From Salipiger sp. CCB-MM3 (GTDB lineage Bacteria > Pseudomonadota > Alphaproteobacteria > Rhodobacterales > Rhodobacteraceae): DNA of 64,000 nt. The stretch's first letter is position 1. Each line of letters opens with the position of its first letter. The notes beneath the pieces are model-generated. The model ran no database searches and was not told where the DNA came from. It was given only the letters and a program-made list of their open reading frames with translations. The position numbers and the translations under genes are program-made. The stretch spans positions 124,001 to 188,000 of the forward strand of contig NZ_CP014599.1 in the NCBI RefSeq assembly GCF_001687105.1, given 5' to 3'. Positions 44,395 through 53,166 of the stretch are shown in pieces.

Positions 44395-45063
44395 TCAGTG
44401 CACCGCCAGCCCGCGCTGGTACCGAGAGATCAGGCGCACGAGCGGCCAGAGGATCGCGAGGTAGATCAGCGCAGCGAGGATGAGCGGCGAGGAGTTATAG
44501 GTGACCGAGCGGGCCATATTGGCCGAGTAGAGCAGCTCGGAAAGGGAGACGACCGAGGCGAGCGATGTGAGCTTCACCACCTCGACGGTGTTCGAAAGCA
44601 GGTCGGGCAGCACGTTGCGCACGGCCTGCGGCAGGATCACATAGACCTGCGTCTGAGCCTGACTGAGGCCCGTGGCGCGGGCGGCTTCGGTCTGGCCCTT
44701 GGGCACCGACTGGATGCCGGCCCGGAACACCTCGGCGAAATAGGCCGAGTTGTTGAGGAAGAAGGCGATGACCACCGCGAGGAAGGGGCTCAGTTCCAGC
44801 CCGGCGAAGGGCAGGCCCGAGTAGACGAAGATCAGCAGCACCAGCGGCGGCACCGCGCGGAAGAGGTCGATGAACCCCACCGAGGGCCATTTCAGCCAGC
44901 GCCGCGGCGACAGCGCGCCGAGGGCAAGGAAGAGCCCGCCGATGAGGCCGAGCCCGATGACCACCGCGCAGAGTTTCAGCGTGATGATCAGACCCTTGAG
45001 CAGCAGCGGCCATGCCTGACCCATGATGTCGAGGTTGAAGAAGAGGTCGATGAAATTGCTCAT
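44395..45063 (-). CDS. Polar amino acid ABC transporter permease
   Basis: 222 residues with about five hydrophobic helices. The EAA-like loop is F-R-A-G-I-Q-S-V-P-K-G-Q-T-E-A-A-R-A-T-G-L near 130-150. It belongs to the HisM/GlnP family. It pairs with the permease at 45074, 10 nt away, to form the membrane channel. Confidence 0.92.
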   Translation of the reverse strand: MSNFIDLFFNLDIMGQAWPLLLKGLIITLKLCAVVIGLGLIGGLFLALGALSPRRWLKWPSVGFIDLFRAVPPLVLLIFVYSGLPFAGLELSPFLAVVIAFFLNNSAYFAEVFRAGIQSVPKGQTEAARATGLSQAQTQVYVILPQAVRNVLPDLLSNTVEVVKLTSLASVVSLSELLYSANMARSVTYNSSPLILAALIYLAILWPLVRLISRYQRGLAVH

Positions 45064-45073
45064 GATGCGCCCC

Positions 45074-45742
45074 TTACACAGACCAAGCGTAGCGCTTCTC
45101 GAGGAGGCGCGAGAGGATGACCACCGGCAGGAAGATCGCGAGATAGGCGAGCGCGGCCATGGTCAGCGGCGTGGCCGAGCCCGAGAAGCTCTGTGCCGAG
45201 GACGAGACCGCGAGGATTTCCTTCACCCCGATCACCGAGCCGAGCGCGGTCATCTTGGTGATCGCCAGCGCGCGGTTGACCAGCGGCGGGATGCCAAGGC
45301 GGATGGCCTGCGGCAGCGCGATCTCGAACAGCGTCTGCGCAAAGCTGAGGCCCGTGGCACGCCCGGCTTCCCATTGGCCCTTGGAGACGGCGGTGAGACC
45401 AGCCCAGAAAATCTCTTCGGCGAAAGCGGCGAGCACGCCGCCCAGCACGAGGATCAGAACCATCGGGCCGGAGAGGTTGATGCCGAGGCCGGGCAGGCCG
45501 AAGTAGAAGATCAGGATCACGACGAGCGGCGGCAGTGCTCGGCCGATGTCGGCGAAGGCGACGATGGGGACGTTGAGATACCAGCGGCCCAGCGTGCGCA
45601 GGCAGGCCAGCGCCAGCCCCAGCAGCAGACCGCCCACCACGATCACAACGCTCAGCCAGAGCGTGGTGACGATGGCCGAGGCGAGGTCCGGCAGGTATTT
45701 CGCCATCACCGCGCCGTTGAAGAATGTCTCGATAAATCTCAT
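45074..45742 (-). CDS. Polar amino acid ABC transporter permease
   Basis: 222 residues, similar in size to its partner. The EAA-like loop [20 protein letters not shown] is near 125-145. It overlaps the ATPase gene by 4 nt. The pair of permeases, an ATPase and a binding protein make a complete transporter. Confidence 0.92.
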   Translation of the reverse strand: MRFIETFFNGAVMAKYLPDLASAIVTTLWLSVVIVVGGLLLGLALACLRTLGRWYLNVPIVAFADIGRALPPLVVILIFYFGLPGLGINLSGPMVLILVLGGVLAAFAEEIFWAGLTAVSKGQWEAGRATGLSFAQTLFEIALPQAIRLGIPPLVNRALAITKMTALGSVIGVKEILAVSSSAQSFSGSATPLTMAALAYLAIFLPVVILSRLLEKRYAWSV

Positions 45743-46527
45743 GCGGCGCTCGTCGGATGCAGGCGGGAGAGGAAGGCGCGCAGCCGGTCGGACTTGGGGT
45801 TGCCGAAGATCTCGTCGGGAGTGCCCGCCTCGACCACCACGCCGCCGTCCATGAAGACCACGCGGTCCGCGGCCTCGCGGGCGAAGTCCATCTCGTGGCT
45901 GACCACGACCATGGTCATGCCCTCGTCGCGCAGCTGTTTCATCACCTTCAGCACCGAGCCCACCAGTTCGGGATCGAGCGCCGAGGTCGGCTCGTCGAAC
46001 AGCATGACCTTGGGATCGAGCGCCAGCGCGCGGGCGATGGCGACGCGCTGCTGCTGGCCGCCCGACAGTTCGGTCGGCATGGCGTCGGCCTTATGCGCCA
46101 GCCCGACGTGTTCGAGCATCTCCATGGCGCGGGCCTTGGCCTCGGGCTTGGAGCGTTTCAGCGCCTTGACCTGCGCCAGCATGACGTTCGCCAGCACCGA
46201 TTTGTGCGGGTAGAGGTGGAAACCCTGAAACACCATGCCGATCTTCAGCCGCATCTTGTCGAGCGCGCGTCCGTGGCAGTCGGTGACATGTTCTCCGTCG
46301 AGCAGGATGCTGCCCGAGGTCGGCTCTTCGAGCCGGTTGCAGCAGCGCAGCATGGTGGATTTGCCCGACCCCGAGGGGCCGATCACGAAGACCAGTTCGC
46401 CCGGTTTCACGCTCAGGTCGATGGAGGTCAGAACCTGCGTGTCGCCGAAGCTCTTCTCGAGCTGATTGATCTCGAGCATCGGTCTTTGGTGGACCTTGGC
46501 AGAAGAGGAAGAGGGGGCTGCGTGCAT
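45739..46527 (-). CDS. Polar amino acid ABC transporter ATPase, GlnQ-like
   Basis: 262 residues. Walker A is G-P-S-G-S-G-K-S-T, the signature L-S-G-G-Q-Q-Q-R-V and Walker B V-M-L-F-D-E-P. It is a GlnQ-type ATPase. ATG 46479 is an alternative start that removes a 16-residue tail not typical of the family. Confidence 0.93.
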   Translation of the reverse strand: MHAAPSSSSAKVHQRPMLEINQLEKSFGDTQVLTSIDLSVKPGELVFVIGPSGSGKSTMLRCCNRLEEPTSGSILLDGEHVTDCHGRALDKMRLKIGMVFQGFHLYPHKSVLANVMLAQVKALKRSKPEAKARAMEMLEHVGLAHKADAMPTELSGGQQQRVAIARALALDPKVMLFDEPTSALDPELVGSVLKVMKQLRDEGMTMVVVSHEMDFAREAADRVVFMDGGVVVEAGTPDEIFGNPKSDRLRAFLSRLHPTSAA

Positions 46528-46598
46528 GCGTAAACTTTCGATGAACGGGCGGGACGGCGGGCGCCCCGCCCGGAGATGTCAGGGAGCGGTGTCAGCGA

Positions 46599-47432
46599 TC
46601 AGAAGTCGCAGGAGACCTCATGTTCGGCTTCGTCGTAACCGTCGAAACCGGGGGTGCCGTAGCCGGGGGTCGGGGTGACGATGGTGGTGCCCTCGGTCGG
46701 GGTCACGCCGAACCATTTTTCCGACAGTTCAACCATCGTGCCATCGGTCTTGAGGCATTCCAGCACGGCGTCGATCTTGTTGCGGGTTTCCACGTCGTCC
46801 TTGCGGAACGGGAAGGCCCAGACGAGGCCGGTGGGGTATTCGTAGCTGAGATCGATGCGCGGGTTTTGCTTCGCTGCCCATGCCGAGACGGTGGCACCGG
46901 CAAGGTTGGCGTCGGCACGGCCGGTGGCCACGGCTTCGACCGCATCGGTGTTGGTGCCATAGGCGACGACTTCCCAGCCATATTCCTCGGCCTTCTCGGT
47001 CAGGAAGGATTCATAGACCGAGCCTTTGTTGACCGCGATGGTCTTGCCCTTGAAGGCCTCGAGCCCCTCCATCGACTCTGTCCCCGCGGGGACAGTGAAG
47101 GCAAAGTTGGTGTCCATGAAGCCTTCCGAGAAGAGCAGGTTCGACGCGCGCTCTTCGGTGACGGTGGTCGGGGCGACGAGGAAGTCATAGGTGCCCGCCT
47201 GCAGCGCCGGGATCAGCCCCGAGAACTGCGCCGCGGTCACATCGACCTCGGTGCCGAGCTTTTCGCCGATGGCCGCTGCCAGATCGACGTTGAAACCCTC
47301 GACACCGCCCGACAGGCTGGGCATGGCGTGGGGGGCGAAGGTGCCGTCGAGAGCGACCTTATAGCCTTCGGCAGAAGCGGGGATCGCCAGCGCGGCGAAG
47401 GCTGCGGAAAGAAGGAAACCGGTTCGTTTCAT
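46599..47432 (-). CDS. Amino acid ABC transporter substrate-binding protein
   Basis: 277 residues with a signal peptide of about 21. It is a family 3 binding protein (A-L-D-G-T-F-A-P-H-A-M-P, then G-F-N-V-D-L-A-A-A-I-G-E-K-L-G). Two cysteines near 230 and 275 (L-E-C-L, S-C-D-F) could form a disulphide. It is first in the hydantoin operon, so the transported substrate may be a hydantoin, a carbamoyl amino acid or a plain amino acid. Confidence 0.92.
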   Translation of the reverse strand: MKRTGFLLSAAFAALAIPASAEGYKVALDGTFAPHAMPSLSGGVEGFNVDLAAAIGEKLGTEVDVTAAQFSGLIPALQAGTYDFLVAPTTVTEERASNLLFSEGFMDTNFAFTVPAGTESMEGLEAFKGKTIAVNKGSVYESFLTEKAEEYGWEVVAYGTNTDAVEAVATGRADANLAGATVSAWAAKQNPRIDLSYEYPTGLVWAFPFRKDDVETRNKIDAVLECLKTDGTMVELSEKWFGVTPTEGTTIVTPTPGYGTPGFDGYDEAEHEVSCDF

Positions 47433-47824
47433 GAGGAGCTCCGTGTTGGGTTGGTTTGTTTTTGCTGTGATCCGGGGGAGGCTCGGATGTGTTCAAAAAG
47501 ACGGCGGACCCGGGGGAGAGCAATAGAAATGAAGATTATACTGATAGTATAATTATAAACAGGGATTATATATCGGCGCGGGATGGCCACGTGCCCGCCG
47601 GCTGCTGCGCGAGGGGCTCCTGACCCTAAGTAATTGGTCTGGTTCGGACAATCGCATTCCCCGGCGGCAGGCGCAGGGCGCTTAGGCGGGGATACGCGGG
47701 GCGCTGCAGCGCTTCAGAGCTCCCCGATCGGGCCCTTTACGATGCCCGCGGATTGAGCAATCCATGCCCCATCGTGCGCCCGGGCTGGGGTCCGGCGCTG
47801 TCCCGGCAACCGGAGTATTCCTTA
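47433..47824. promoter_or_regulatory. Divergent promoter region of the hydantoin operon and VOC gene
   Basis: No gene seen. The region contains a perfect inverted repeat, ATTATACT (47535-47542) and AGTATAAT (47546-47553) around GAT, in an AT-rich stretch. It is a plausible operator for the LysR, Lrp or another regulator of the amino acid operon. Confidence 0.55.
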
Positions 47825-48238
47825 ATGAAATCCCTCTTCCACCTCGCGATTCACGTCAAAGACCTCGACGAGACCCGCGCCTTCTACGGCGACGTTCTGG
47901 GCTGCGAGGAAGGCCGCTCGACCGACACTTGGGTCGATTTCGACTTCTTCGGCCACCAGCTGTCGCTGCACCTCGGCGAGCCCTTCCCGGTGACCCGCAC
48001 CGGCAAGGTTGGCGAGCATATGGTGATGATGCCGCACATGGGTGCGGTGCTGCGCCTCGACGATTGGAAGGCGCTGGCGGCGCGGCTGCAGGAGAAGGGC
48101 ACCGCGTTCGACATCCCGCCGGTCATTCGCTTCGAAGGCGAGCCGGGCGAACAGCGGACGATGTTCTTCTTCGATCCCTCGGGCAACCCGATCGAGATCA
48201 AGGGCTTTGCCGATTTCGACGGCCTCTTCGCCTCCTGA
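47825..48238 (+). CDS. Glyoxalase/VOC-family protein
   Basis: 137 residues. The vicinal oxygen chelate fold is shown by F-H-L-A-I-H-V-K-D-L-D-E-T-R-A-F-Y near the start and by F-F-D-P-S-G-N-P-I-E-I-K near the end. It is probably a metal-dependent dioxygenase or lyase; the substrate is unknown. The start is ATG 47825. A strong terminator follows at 48258-48289. Confidence 0.88.
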   Translation: MKSLFHLAIHVKDLDETRAFYGDVLGCEEGRSTDTWVDFDFFGHQLSLHLGEPFPVTRTGKVGEHMVMMPHMGAVLRLDDWKALAARLQEKGTAFDIPPVIRFEGEPGEQRTMFFFDPSGNPIEIKGFADFDGLFAS

Positions 48239-48257
48239 TCCGTAAGTCCCTGAAACG

Positions 48258-48289
48258 AAAGCCCCCGGCCAGATGGCCGGGGGCTTTTT
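48258..48289 (+). terminator. Rho-independent terminator
   Basis: GCCCCCGGCC and GGCCGGGGGC make a 10-bp stem around AGAT, flanked by AAA before and TTTTT after. The A-run lets it act on the minus strand as well, where the convergent metallophosphoesterase gene ends. Confidence 0.9.
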
Positions 48290-48311
48290 CATGCGCCGGC
48301 CGTCGCGCCGC

Positions 48312-49121
48312 TCAGAGATCTTTCAGCAGATCATAGGTCGCCGAGCCGCGCCGCAGCGTGTCGACCCCGGCGCGCAGCAGGCTGCGCTGCGTCGGGCTGA
48401 GTTCGACGCTCGGCTGCCAAACCTCGGCGCGGCCCAGACCCTTCACCCGCACGCCATTGGGCAGCACGCTCTCGTACGACAGGTGGTGGTGGCCATGCAC
48501 GATCAGCCCCGCACCCATGTCGCCAGCCAGCCGGTCGATAAAGGAGAACCCGTGGCGGTTGCAGCTTGGCGCCTCGTGGCTGACCAGCACATCGGCGCGC
48601 TGAAGCCCGAGCTTGGCCACCTCCGAGGGAAAGATCGTGCTGCGGTGGCGGCGCGGCAGGCCGCCTCTGTGCAGGGCCGAGGGGTGGCTGGCGGCGATCA
48701 TATCCTCGGGCGAATGCACCTGCGCCGGGCCTCTGCCGTCCCAGACCCGGCCCCGTACCACGCCGCCCAGCCCGGCGATCGCGGTGCCCATGCCGGTGGC
48801 CTGCACCACCTTGCCGTCGAGCAGGTTTGCCGGCATCTCGTCATGCAAAAGATCGCAGATCTCGTCGGTTTCCGTGTCGTGGTTGCCCGAGATCGTCCAC
48901 CAATTGATGCCGCGCGCGCGCACGTCTTGCAGCGCGCGGCGGGCGGTCTCGACCTGCGCCGGATCCTTCGCGGCATCGGCCAGATCGCCAAGGATGATCA
49001 CCTCTTTGGTCTCGGGTCCGAGCGCCTTCAGCAGCGGATCCCAGCGGCCATGCGGATCGCCATAGAACAGCACCCCCTCGAGCAGGAGAGCCCATTCGGA
49101 CTGGTTGAGATCATCTTGCAT
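48312..49121 (-). CDS. Metallophosphoesterase
   Basis: 269 residues from ATG 49121, chosen for the GGAAGGAC sequence upstream; longer reading frames run into unrelated DNA. The calcineurin-like motifs are G-D-P-H-G (Asp22, His24), G-D-L-A-D (Asp46), G-N-H-D (Asn80, His81) and G-H-H-H near the end. It is a single gene 77 nt after the RidA gene on the same strand. The substrate is unknown. Confidence 0.88.
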   Translation of the reverse strand: MQDDLNQSEWALLLEGVLFYGDPHGRWDPLLKALGPETKEVIILGDLADAAKDPAQVETARRALQDVRARGINWWTISGNHDTETDEICDLLHDEMPANLLDGKVVQATGMGTAIAGLGGVVRGRVWDGRGPAQVHSPEDMIAASHPSALHRGGLPRRHRSTIFPSEVAKLGLQRADVLVSHEAPSCNRHGFSFIDRLAGDMGAGLIVHGHHHLSYESVLPNGVRVKGLGRAEVWQPSVELSPTQRSLLRAGVDTLRRGSATYDLLKDL

Positions 49122-49198
49122 GGCAGGTCCTTCCGGCGGCAGTGATCCAGCTAGACCACGCAGCCGCCGGGAATGCAAACCTGCCCCAGAGGCGGGGA

Positions 49199-49531
49199 TC
49201 AGCCCTCGGCGATCACCGTGATCTCGACCTTGGCGTCGATCATCAGCGCGCAGCCGATGGTGGTGCGCACCGGGTAGGGCTCGGGGAACATCTCGGCATA
49301 GACCTTGTTGAAGGCCGGGAAATCCGCCGGATCGGTCAGGTAGCAGGTCGCCGACATGACGTGCGACAGATCGAGCCCTTCCTTGGCCAGCGTCGCCTTG
49401 ATGTTCTCGAGGCACTGGCGTGTCTGCGCCTCGATGCCGTCGGGGATTTTGCCGTCCGGCCCAAAGCCGAGTTCGCCCGAGAGATAGAGGGTGCTGCCGG
49501 AGCGGCGGGTCTTGGAGAGGGGGATGCTCAT
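49199..49531 (-). CDS. RidA-family enamine/imine deaminase
   Basis: 110 residues, slightly shorter than usual RidA but with the family layout (S-G-E-L-G-F-G-P-D-G-K-I, then Q-T-R-Q-C-L-E-N-I-K-A-T-L and V-M-S-A-T-C-Y-L-T-D). RidA removes reactive enamines formed by PLP enzymes such as the D-serine deaminase-like lyase in the same operon. It is last of the ten-gene operon, 14 nt after the amidase. Confidence 0.9.
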   Translation of the reverse strand: MSIPLSKTRRSGSTLYLSGELGFGPDGKIPDGIEAQTRQCLENIKATLAKEGLDLSHVMSATCYLTDPADFPAFNKVYAEMFPEPYPVRTTIGCALMIDAKVEITVIAEG

Positions 49532-49545
49532 GAGATATCCTTGGA

Positions 49546-51039
49546 TCAGTCGAAGGTGAGAAAGCCGGGCGCGTCCGACAGCTTCGGCGCCTTGGCCAGT
49601 GCCGCGATGTCGGGTCCGCGCGGGGCGAGATCGGAGAGGCCCGCGATCACCGCCTCAAGCTCTGCCGCCACCGCCAGCACGCCCAGATCGTCGTGCCGCT
49701 TGCCGATGATCTGCAGCCCGAAGGGCATGCCATTGGCATCCGTCCCGCAGGGGATGGTGATCGAGGGGTGGCCCGCGATGGTCGACGCATAGGCCATGGC
49801 GAGCCAATGGTAGTAGCTCTTGGTCGGCACGCCGTCGATCTGCGTGGGATAAAGCTCGTGCCAGTCGCGCGGCGAGATGCAGACCGCCGGAGAGAGCAGG
49901 TAGTCGGTGGTCTCGAAGAAGGCCTGCCAGTCGCGGTAAAAGCGCGCCTGCCCAAAGATCGCCTGCGCCACATCCTCGGCGGAATAGCTGCGGCCCTCGG
50001 CGACATTGTCGCGGACGTTGGGGCCGACCAGCTCGGGCTGTTCGTCCACGAGTTTCGCATGCACCCCAAGGAATTGCACCGCGCGCAGCACCGAGAAGAT
50101 GCGGTCGGCGTCGCTGCAGTCGGGGGTGGCGTCCTCGACCTGCCCGAAGAAGGGCGCCAGTTGCGGCATGATCTTGCGGAAGTGGTCGCGGATGAGGCTC
50201 TCGGTCGGGGCAAATCCGAAATCCTCGGTCACCGCGATCTTCAGCGACGACAGATCGCGGCGCGGCAGATTGGCGAAATCACCGGGGCACCAGAGCGTCT
50301 TGCCGTCCATCACCGTGGTGAAAGGATCATTGCGGTCGGGACGCGCGAGCACCGAGAGCATCAGCGCGCAATCGGCCACGTTGCGCGCCATCGGGCCGGA
50401 GGTGGGCAGCGGGATCAGCCCTGCCGCGCGGGTGTTGCCGGGCACCACGCCGGGGCTGGGGCGATAGCCGACGATGCCGCAAAATGCCGCCGGGTTGCGC
50501 AGGCTGCCGCCGGTGTCCGAGCCGGTGGCGAGCGGGGCATAGCCGCAGGCCAGCGCCACCGCCGAGCCGCCCGAGGATCCGGCGCAGCTGCGGGTGATGT
50601 CATGCGGGTTGGCCGTCACGCCGTAGACGCGGTTGCGGGTGTTGGCCCCGGCGCTCCATTCGGGGTTGTTGGTCTTGCCCATGGGAAAGCCGCCCGCCGC
50701 GCGCATGGCGGCGACGATGGCGTCATCCTTGGTGGCGATATTGTCCCTGAACGCCTCGGAACCGAAGGTGGTGGGCAGGCCGGTGACGTCGATCATGTCC
50801 TTCACGCCGAAGGGCAGCCCGTGCAGCGCCCCCAGTTCCTTGCCTGCGGTCACATCCGCTTCGGCCTGTTTCGCGGCCTTGCGCAGCCCGTCGAAATCGC
50901 GGGCGATCAGCGCGTTGACGGCGGGGTCCACCGCTTCGACGCGGGCGATGCAGGCCTCGGCCAGTTCCACCGGCGACAGCTGCTTGCGGGCGATCAGGCT
51001 GCGCGCCTCAATGGCCCCGAGGTCGGCGGGATTGGTCAT
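49546..51039 (-). CDS. Amidase (amidase-signature family)
   Basis: 497 residues. The Ser-cisSer-Lys triad is Lys80 (F-G-V-K-D), Ser155/Ser156 in A-G-S-S-G-G-S-A, and Ser179 in D-T-G-G-S-L-R. It should hydrolyse an amide bond of a compound delivered by the operon's transporter. It overlaps the D-serine deaminase-like gene by 4 nt. Confidence 0.92.
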   Translation of the reverse strand: MTNPADLGAIEARSLIARKQLSPVELAEACIARVEAVDPAVNALIARDFDGLRKAAKQAEADVTAGKELGALHGLPFGVKDMIDVTGLPTTFGSEAFRDNIATKDDAIVAAMRAAGGFPMGKTNNPEWSAGANTRNRVYGVTANPHDITRSCAGSSGGSAVALACGYAPLATGSDTGGSLRNPAAFCGIVGYRPSPGVVPGNTRAAGLIPLPTSGPMARNVADCALMLSVLARPDRNDPFTTVMDGKTLWCPGDFANLPRRDLSSLKIAVTEDFGFAPTESLIRDHFRKIMPQLAPFFGQVEDATPDCSDADRIFSVLRAVQFLGVHAKLVDEQPELVGPNVRDNVAEGRSYSAEDVAQAIFGQARFYRDWQAFFETTDYLLSPAVCISPRDWHELYPTQIDGVPTKSYYHWLAMAYASTIAGHPSITIPCGTDANGMPFGLQIIGKRHDDLGVLAVAAELEAVIAGLSDLAPRGPDIAALAKAPKLSDAPGFLTFD

Positions 51040-52355
51040 GACGAAACTCCTTTCAGATCGAAGCGCGGGCCGAGCGCGCGGCCCTTCGCGACAAAACCTT
51101 GGTACTGCTCCTCGGGCACGAATGCGCCGCCGGTGGTCCAGATCACATGCACCGCGCGCGCCGGATCGACGGTGGGCATATGCATGGCCCTAAAGGCGCG
51201 GCCCTCATGGGTGTTCATCAGCATCTGCGGCCCGCCAAAGCCCGAGGCGGCCGAGGGCTCCAGCCGCAGCCCCTTGGTCTCGGCCAGCGCGAGCCAGCGG
51301 AAGAGATCGTCGTCGCCGACGGTGAAGACCCCGGCCAGCCGCCGCTGCATCCGCTCGGCCACCAGTTGCGACATGGTGGCGACGGCCATGCCGTCGGCCT
51401 CGGTGCGGTTCGACAGGCCAAGCTCGTAGACCGAGGTTTCGCGGCCCAGCCCCTCGCGCATCTGCACGAGCGCCGAAGGGGCCTGCACCGGCTCGACAAA
51501 GAACGGGTGCACGTCGGGGCCAAAGACACCGCGCGCGCCATGGGCAATGCCGCCCGGCGCGCCGCCGATGCCGCAAGGCAGATAGAGGATCAGCGGACGG
51601 TCGGGGCCGATGGAAATGCCCTGCTCGGCCAGTTGCTCCTTCAGTTCGGCGGCGGCGGCGCTGTAGCCCTTGAACAGCAGCAGCGAGTCCTCGTCATCGA
51701 CGAAATGGGTCAGCGGATCGCGCGCGGCGATCTCGCGGGCGGCGGCGACGGCCTGCGAATAATCGGTCTCATGCTGCACCACCTCGACGCCGAGGCTCTG
51801 CAGCCGCGCCACCTTCCACTCTTTGGCGTCATGCGACATATGCACCGTCGCCTTATAGCCAAGCGCCCGTGCCGCGATGCCGACGCTGAGCCCGAGGTTG
51901 CCGGTGGAGCCGACGGCGATGCGGCGCTCTCCAAAGAAGGCGCGGGCATCGTCGCCCGCGAGTTTCTCGATGTCCTCGCCATCATAGAGCAGCTCTGCGC
52001 CGCGCGCCTGACTGACGGCGATGCTGAGCACTTCGAAGACGCCGCCGCGCGCCTTGACCGACCCGGCGACGGGCAGCGCGTGGTCTCCCTTGACCAGCAG
52101 CGTGCCGTATTCGGGAGCATCGTAACCAAGCGCGGGGCGCAGATCGGCGATATCGGTGAGGGTCGAGCGGATCACGCCCGAAGGTGCCAGTTCGGGCCAA
52201 AGCTCGGCCATCAGCGGTGCGAAACGAGCCCAGGCGGCCTTGGCCCCCATCACGTCCGCCATGGCCTGCGGGTCGGTCTGCGGGGCATAGCCCGGATTGG
52301 TCCAAAGCACCGGCTCGGCGGCGCGCAGCCGCTGCAGGAGGGTCTCGTCGCTCAT
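51036..52355 (-). CDS. D-serine deaminase-like PLP lyase (DsdA family)
   Basis: 439 residues, the DsdA length. The PLP lysine is Lys101 in V-A-G-S-V-K-A-R-G-G. Other hallmarks are V-G-S-T-G-N-L-G-L-S and L-P-C-G-I-G-G-A-P-G. DsdA converts D-serine to pyruvate and ammonia. The actual substrate may be another beta-hydroxy or D-amino acid. It overlaps the TauE/SafE gene by 4 nt. Confidence 0.88.
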   Translation of the reverse strand: MSDETLLQRLRAAEPVLWTNPGYAPQTDPQAMADVMGAKAAWARFAPLMAELWPELAPSGVIRSTLTDIADLRPALGYDAPEYGTLLVKGDHALPVAGSVKARGGVFEVLSIAVSQARGAELLYDGEDIEKLAGDDARAFFGERRIAVGSTGNLGLSVGIAARALGYKATVHMSHDAKEWKVARLQSLGVEVVQHETDYSQAVAAAREIAARDPLTHFVDDEDSLLLFKGYSAAAAELKEQLAEQGISIGPDRPLILYLPCGIGGAPGGIAHGARGVFGPDVHPFFVEPVQAPSALVQMREGLGRETSVYELGLSNRTEADGMAVATMSQLVAERMQRRLAGVFTVGDDDLFRWLALAETKGLRLEPSAASGFGGPQMLMNTHEGRAFRAMHMPTVDPARAVHVIWTTGGAFVPEEQYQGFVAKGRALGPRFDLKGVSS

Positions 52356-53164
52356 CCCATCAGTGCCTTGCGCAGCATGTTCCCGGCCAGCACCAGCACG
52401 GTCAGCGCAAACACCAGCCGCAGGCGGGCGGGGCTGAGGCTATGTGCCAGTTTCACGCCGATCGGCACGGTCAGCAGCGAGGTCACCATAATCAGCAGCA
52501 CCGCGGGCAGGTTGACGTAGCCCACCGTGCCCGGCGGCTTGCCGGTGATTTCCCAACCGGTCAGCAGAAAGGCGATGAAGCCGGGGATCGAAATCAGCAG
52601 GCCGAAGCCGGGCGAGGTGCCCACGGCGCGATGCGGCGGCACGTTGTAGGCGGTCAGTAGCGGCACGGTGAAACTGCCGCCGCCGATGCCCATCAGGGCC
52701 GAGAAAAAGCCGATGATGCCGCCGTAGATCGCGCTGAGCCCGCGCCCCGGCAGCGTGTCCGACAGCCGCCAGCTTTTCTTGCCGAGCAGCATGTAAAGCC
52801 CGAGGCAGACGCCGACGATGCCGAAGACCAGCTGCAGCTGGTGGCTGCGCAGCACGGTGGCGGCCAGCACGCCCAGCACCGAGCCGATGGCGATGAACGG
52901 CCCCCATGTCTTGATCAGCTCGACGCTCACCGCGCCGCGCTTGTGGTGCGAGGTGACCGAGCGCAGCGATGTCACAATGATCGTGCCGGTGGAGGTGGCG
53001 ACGCAGATCTGCATGAGCTGGTTCGGCTCATACCCGAGCCCGGTGAAGACGTAATAGAAGGCGGGCACGAGGATGATCCCGCCGCCCACGCCAAGCAGCC
53101 CCGAGATGATCCCGGCCACCGCGCCCGCGGCGGCGATGACCGCAAAGAGGATGATGTAGTCCAT
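52352..53164 (-). CDS. TauE/SafE-family permease
   Basis: 270 residues with about eight hydrophobic helices. The duplicated motifs G-I-I-S-G-L-L-G-V-G-G-G and F-S-A-L-M-G-I-G-G-G-S are diagnostic. It likely exports or imports an organic acid or sulphonate-type anion. It ends 2 nt after the M20 peptidase gene and belongs to the operon. Confidence 0.9.
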   Translation of the reverse strand: MDYIILFAVIAAAGAVAGIISGLLGVGGGIILVPAFYYVFTGLGYEPNQLMQICVATSTGTIIVTSLRSVTSHHKRGAVSVELIKTWGPFIAIGSVLGVLAATVLRSHQLQLVFGIVGVCLGLYMLLGKKSWRLSDTLPGRGLSAIYGGIIGFFSALMGIGGGSFTVPLLTAYNVPPHRAVGTSPGFGLLISIPGFIAFLLTGWEITGKPPGTVGYVNLPAVLLIMVTSLLTVPIGVKLAHSLSPARLRLVFALTVLVLAGNMLRKALMG

Positions 53165-53166
53165 AG

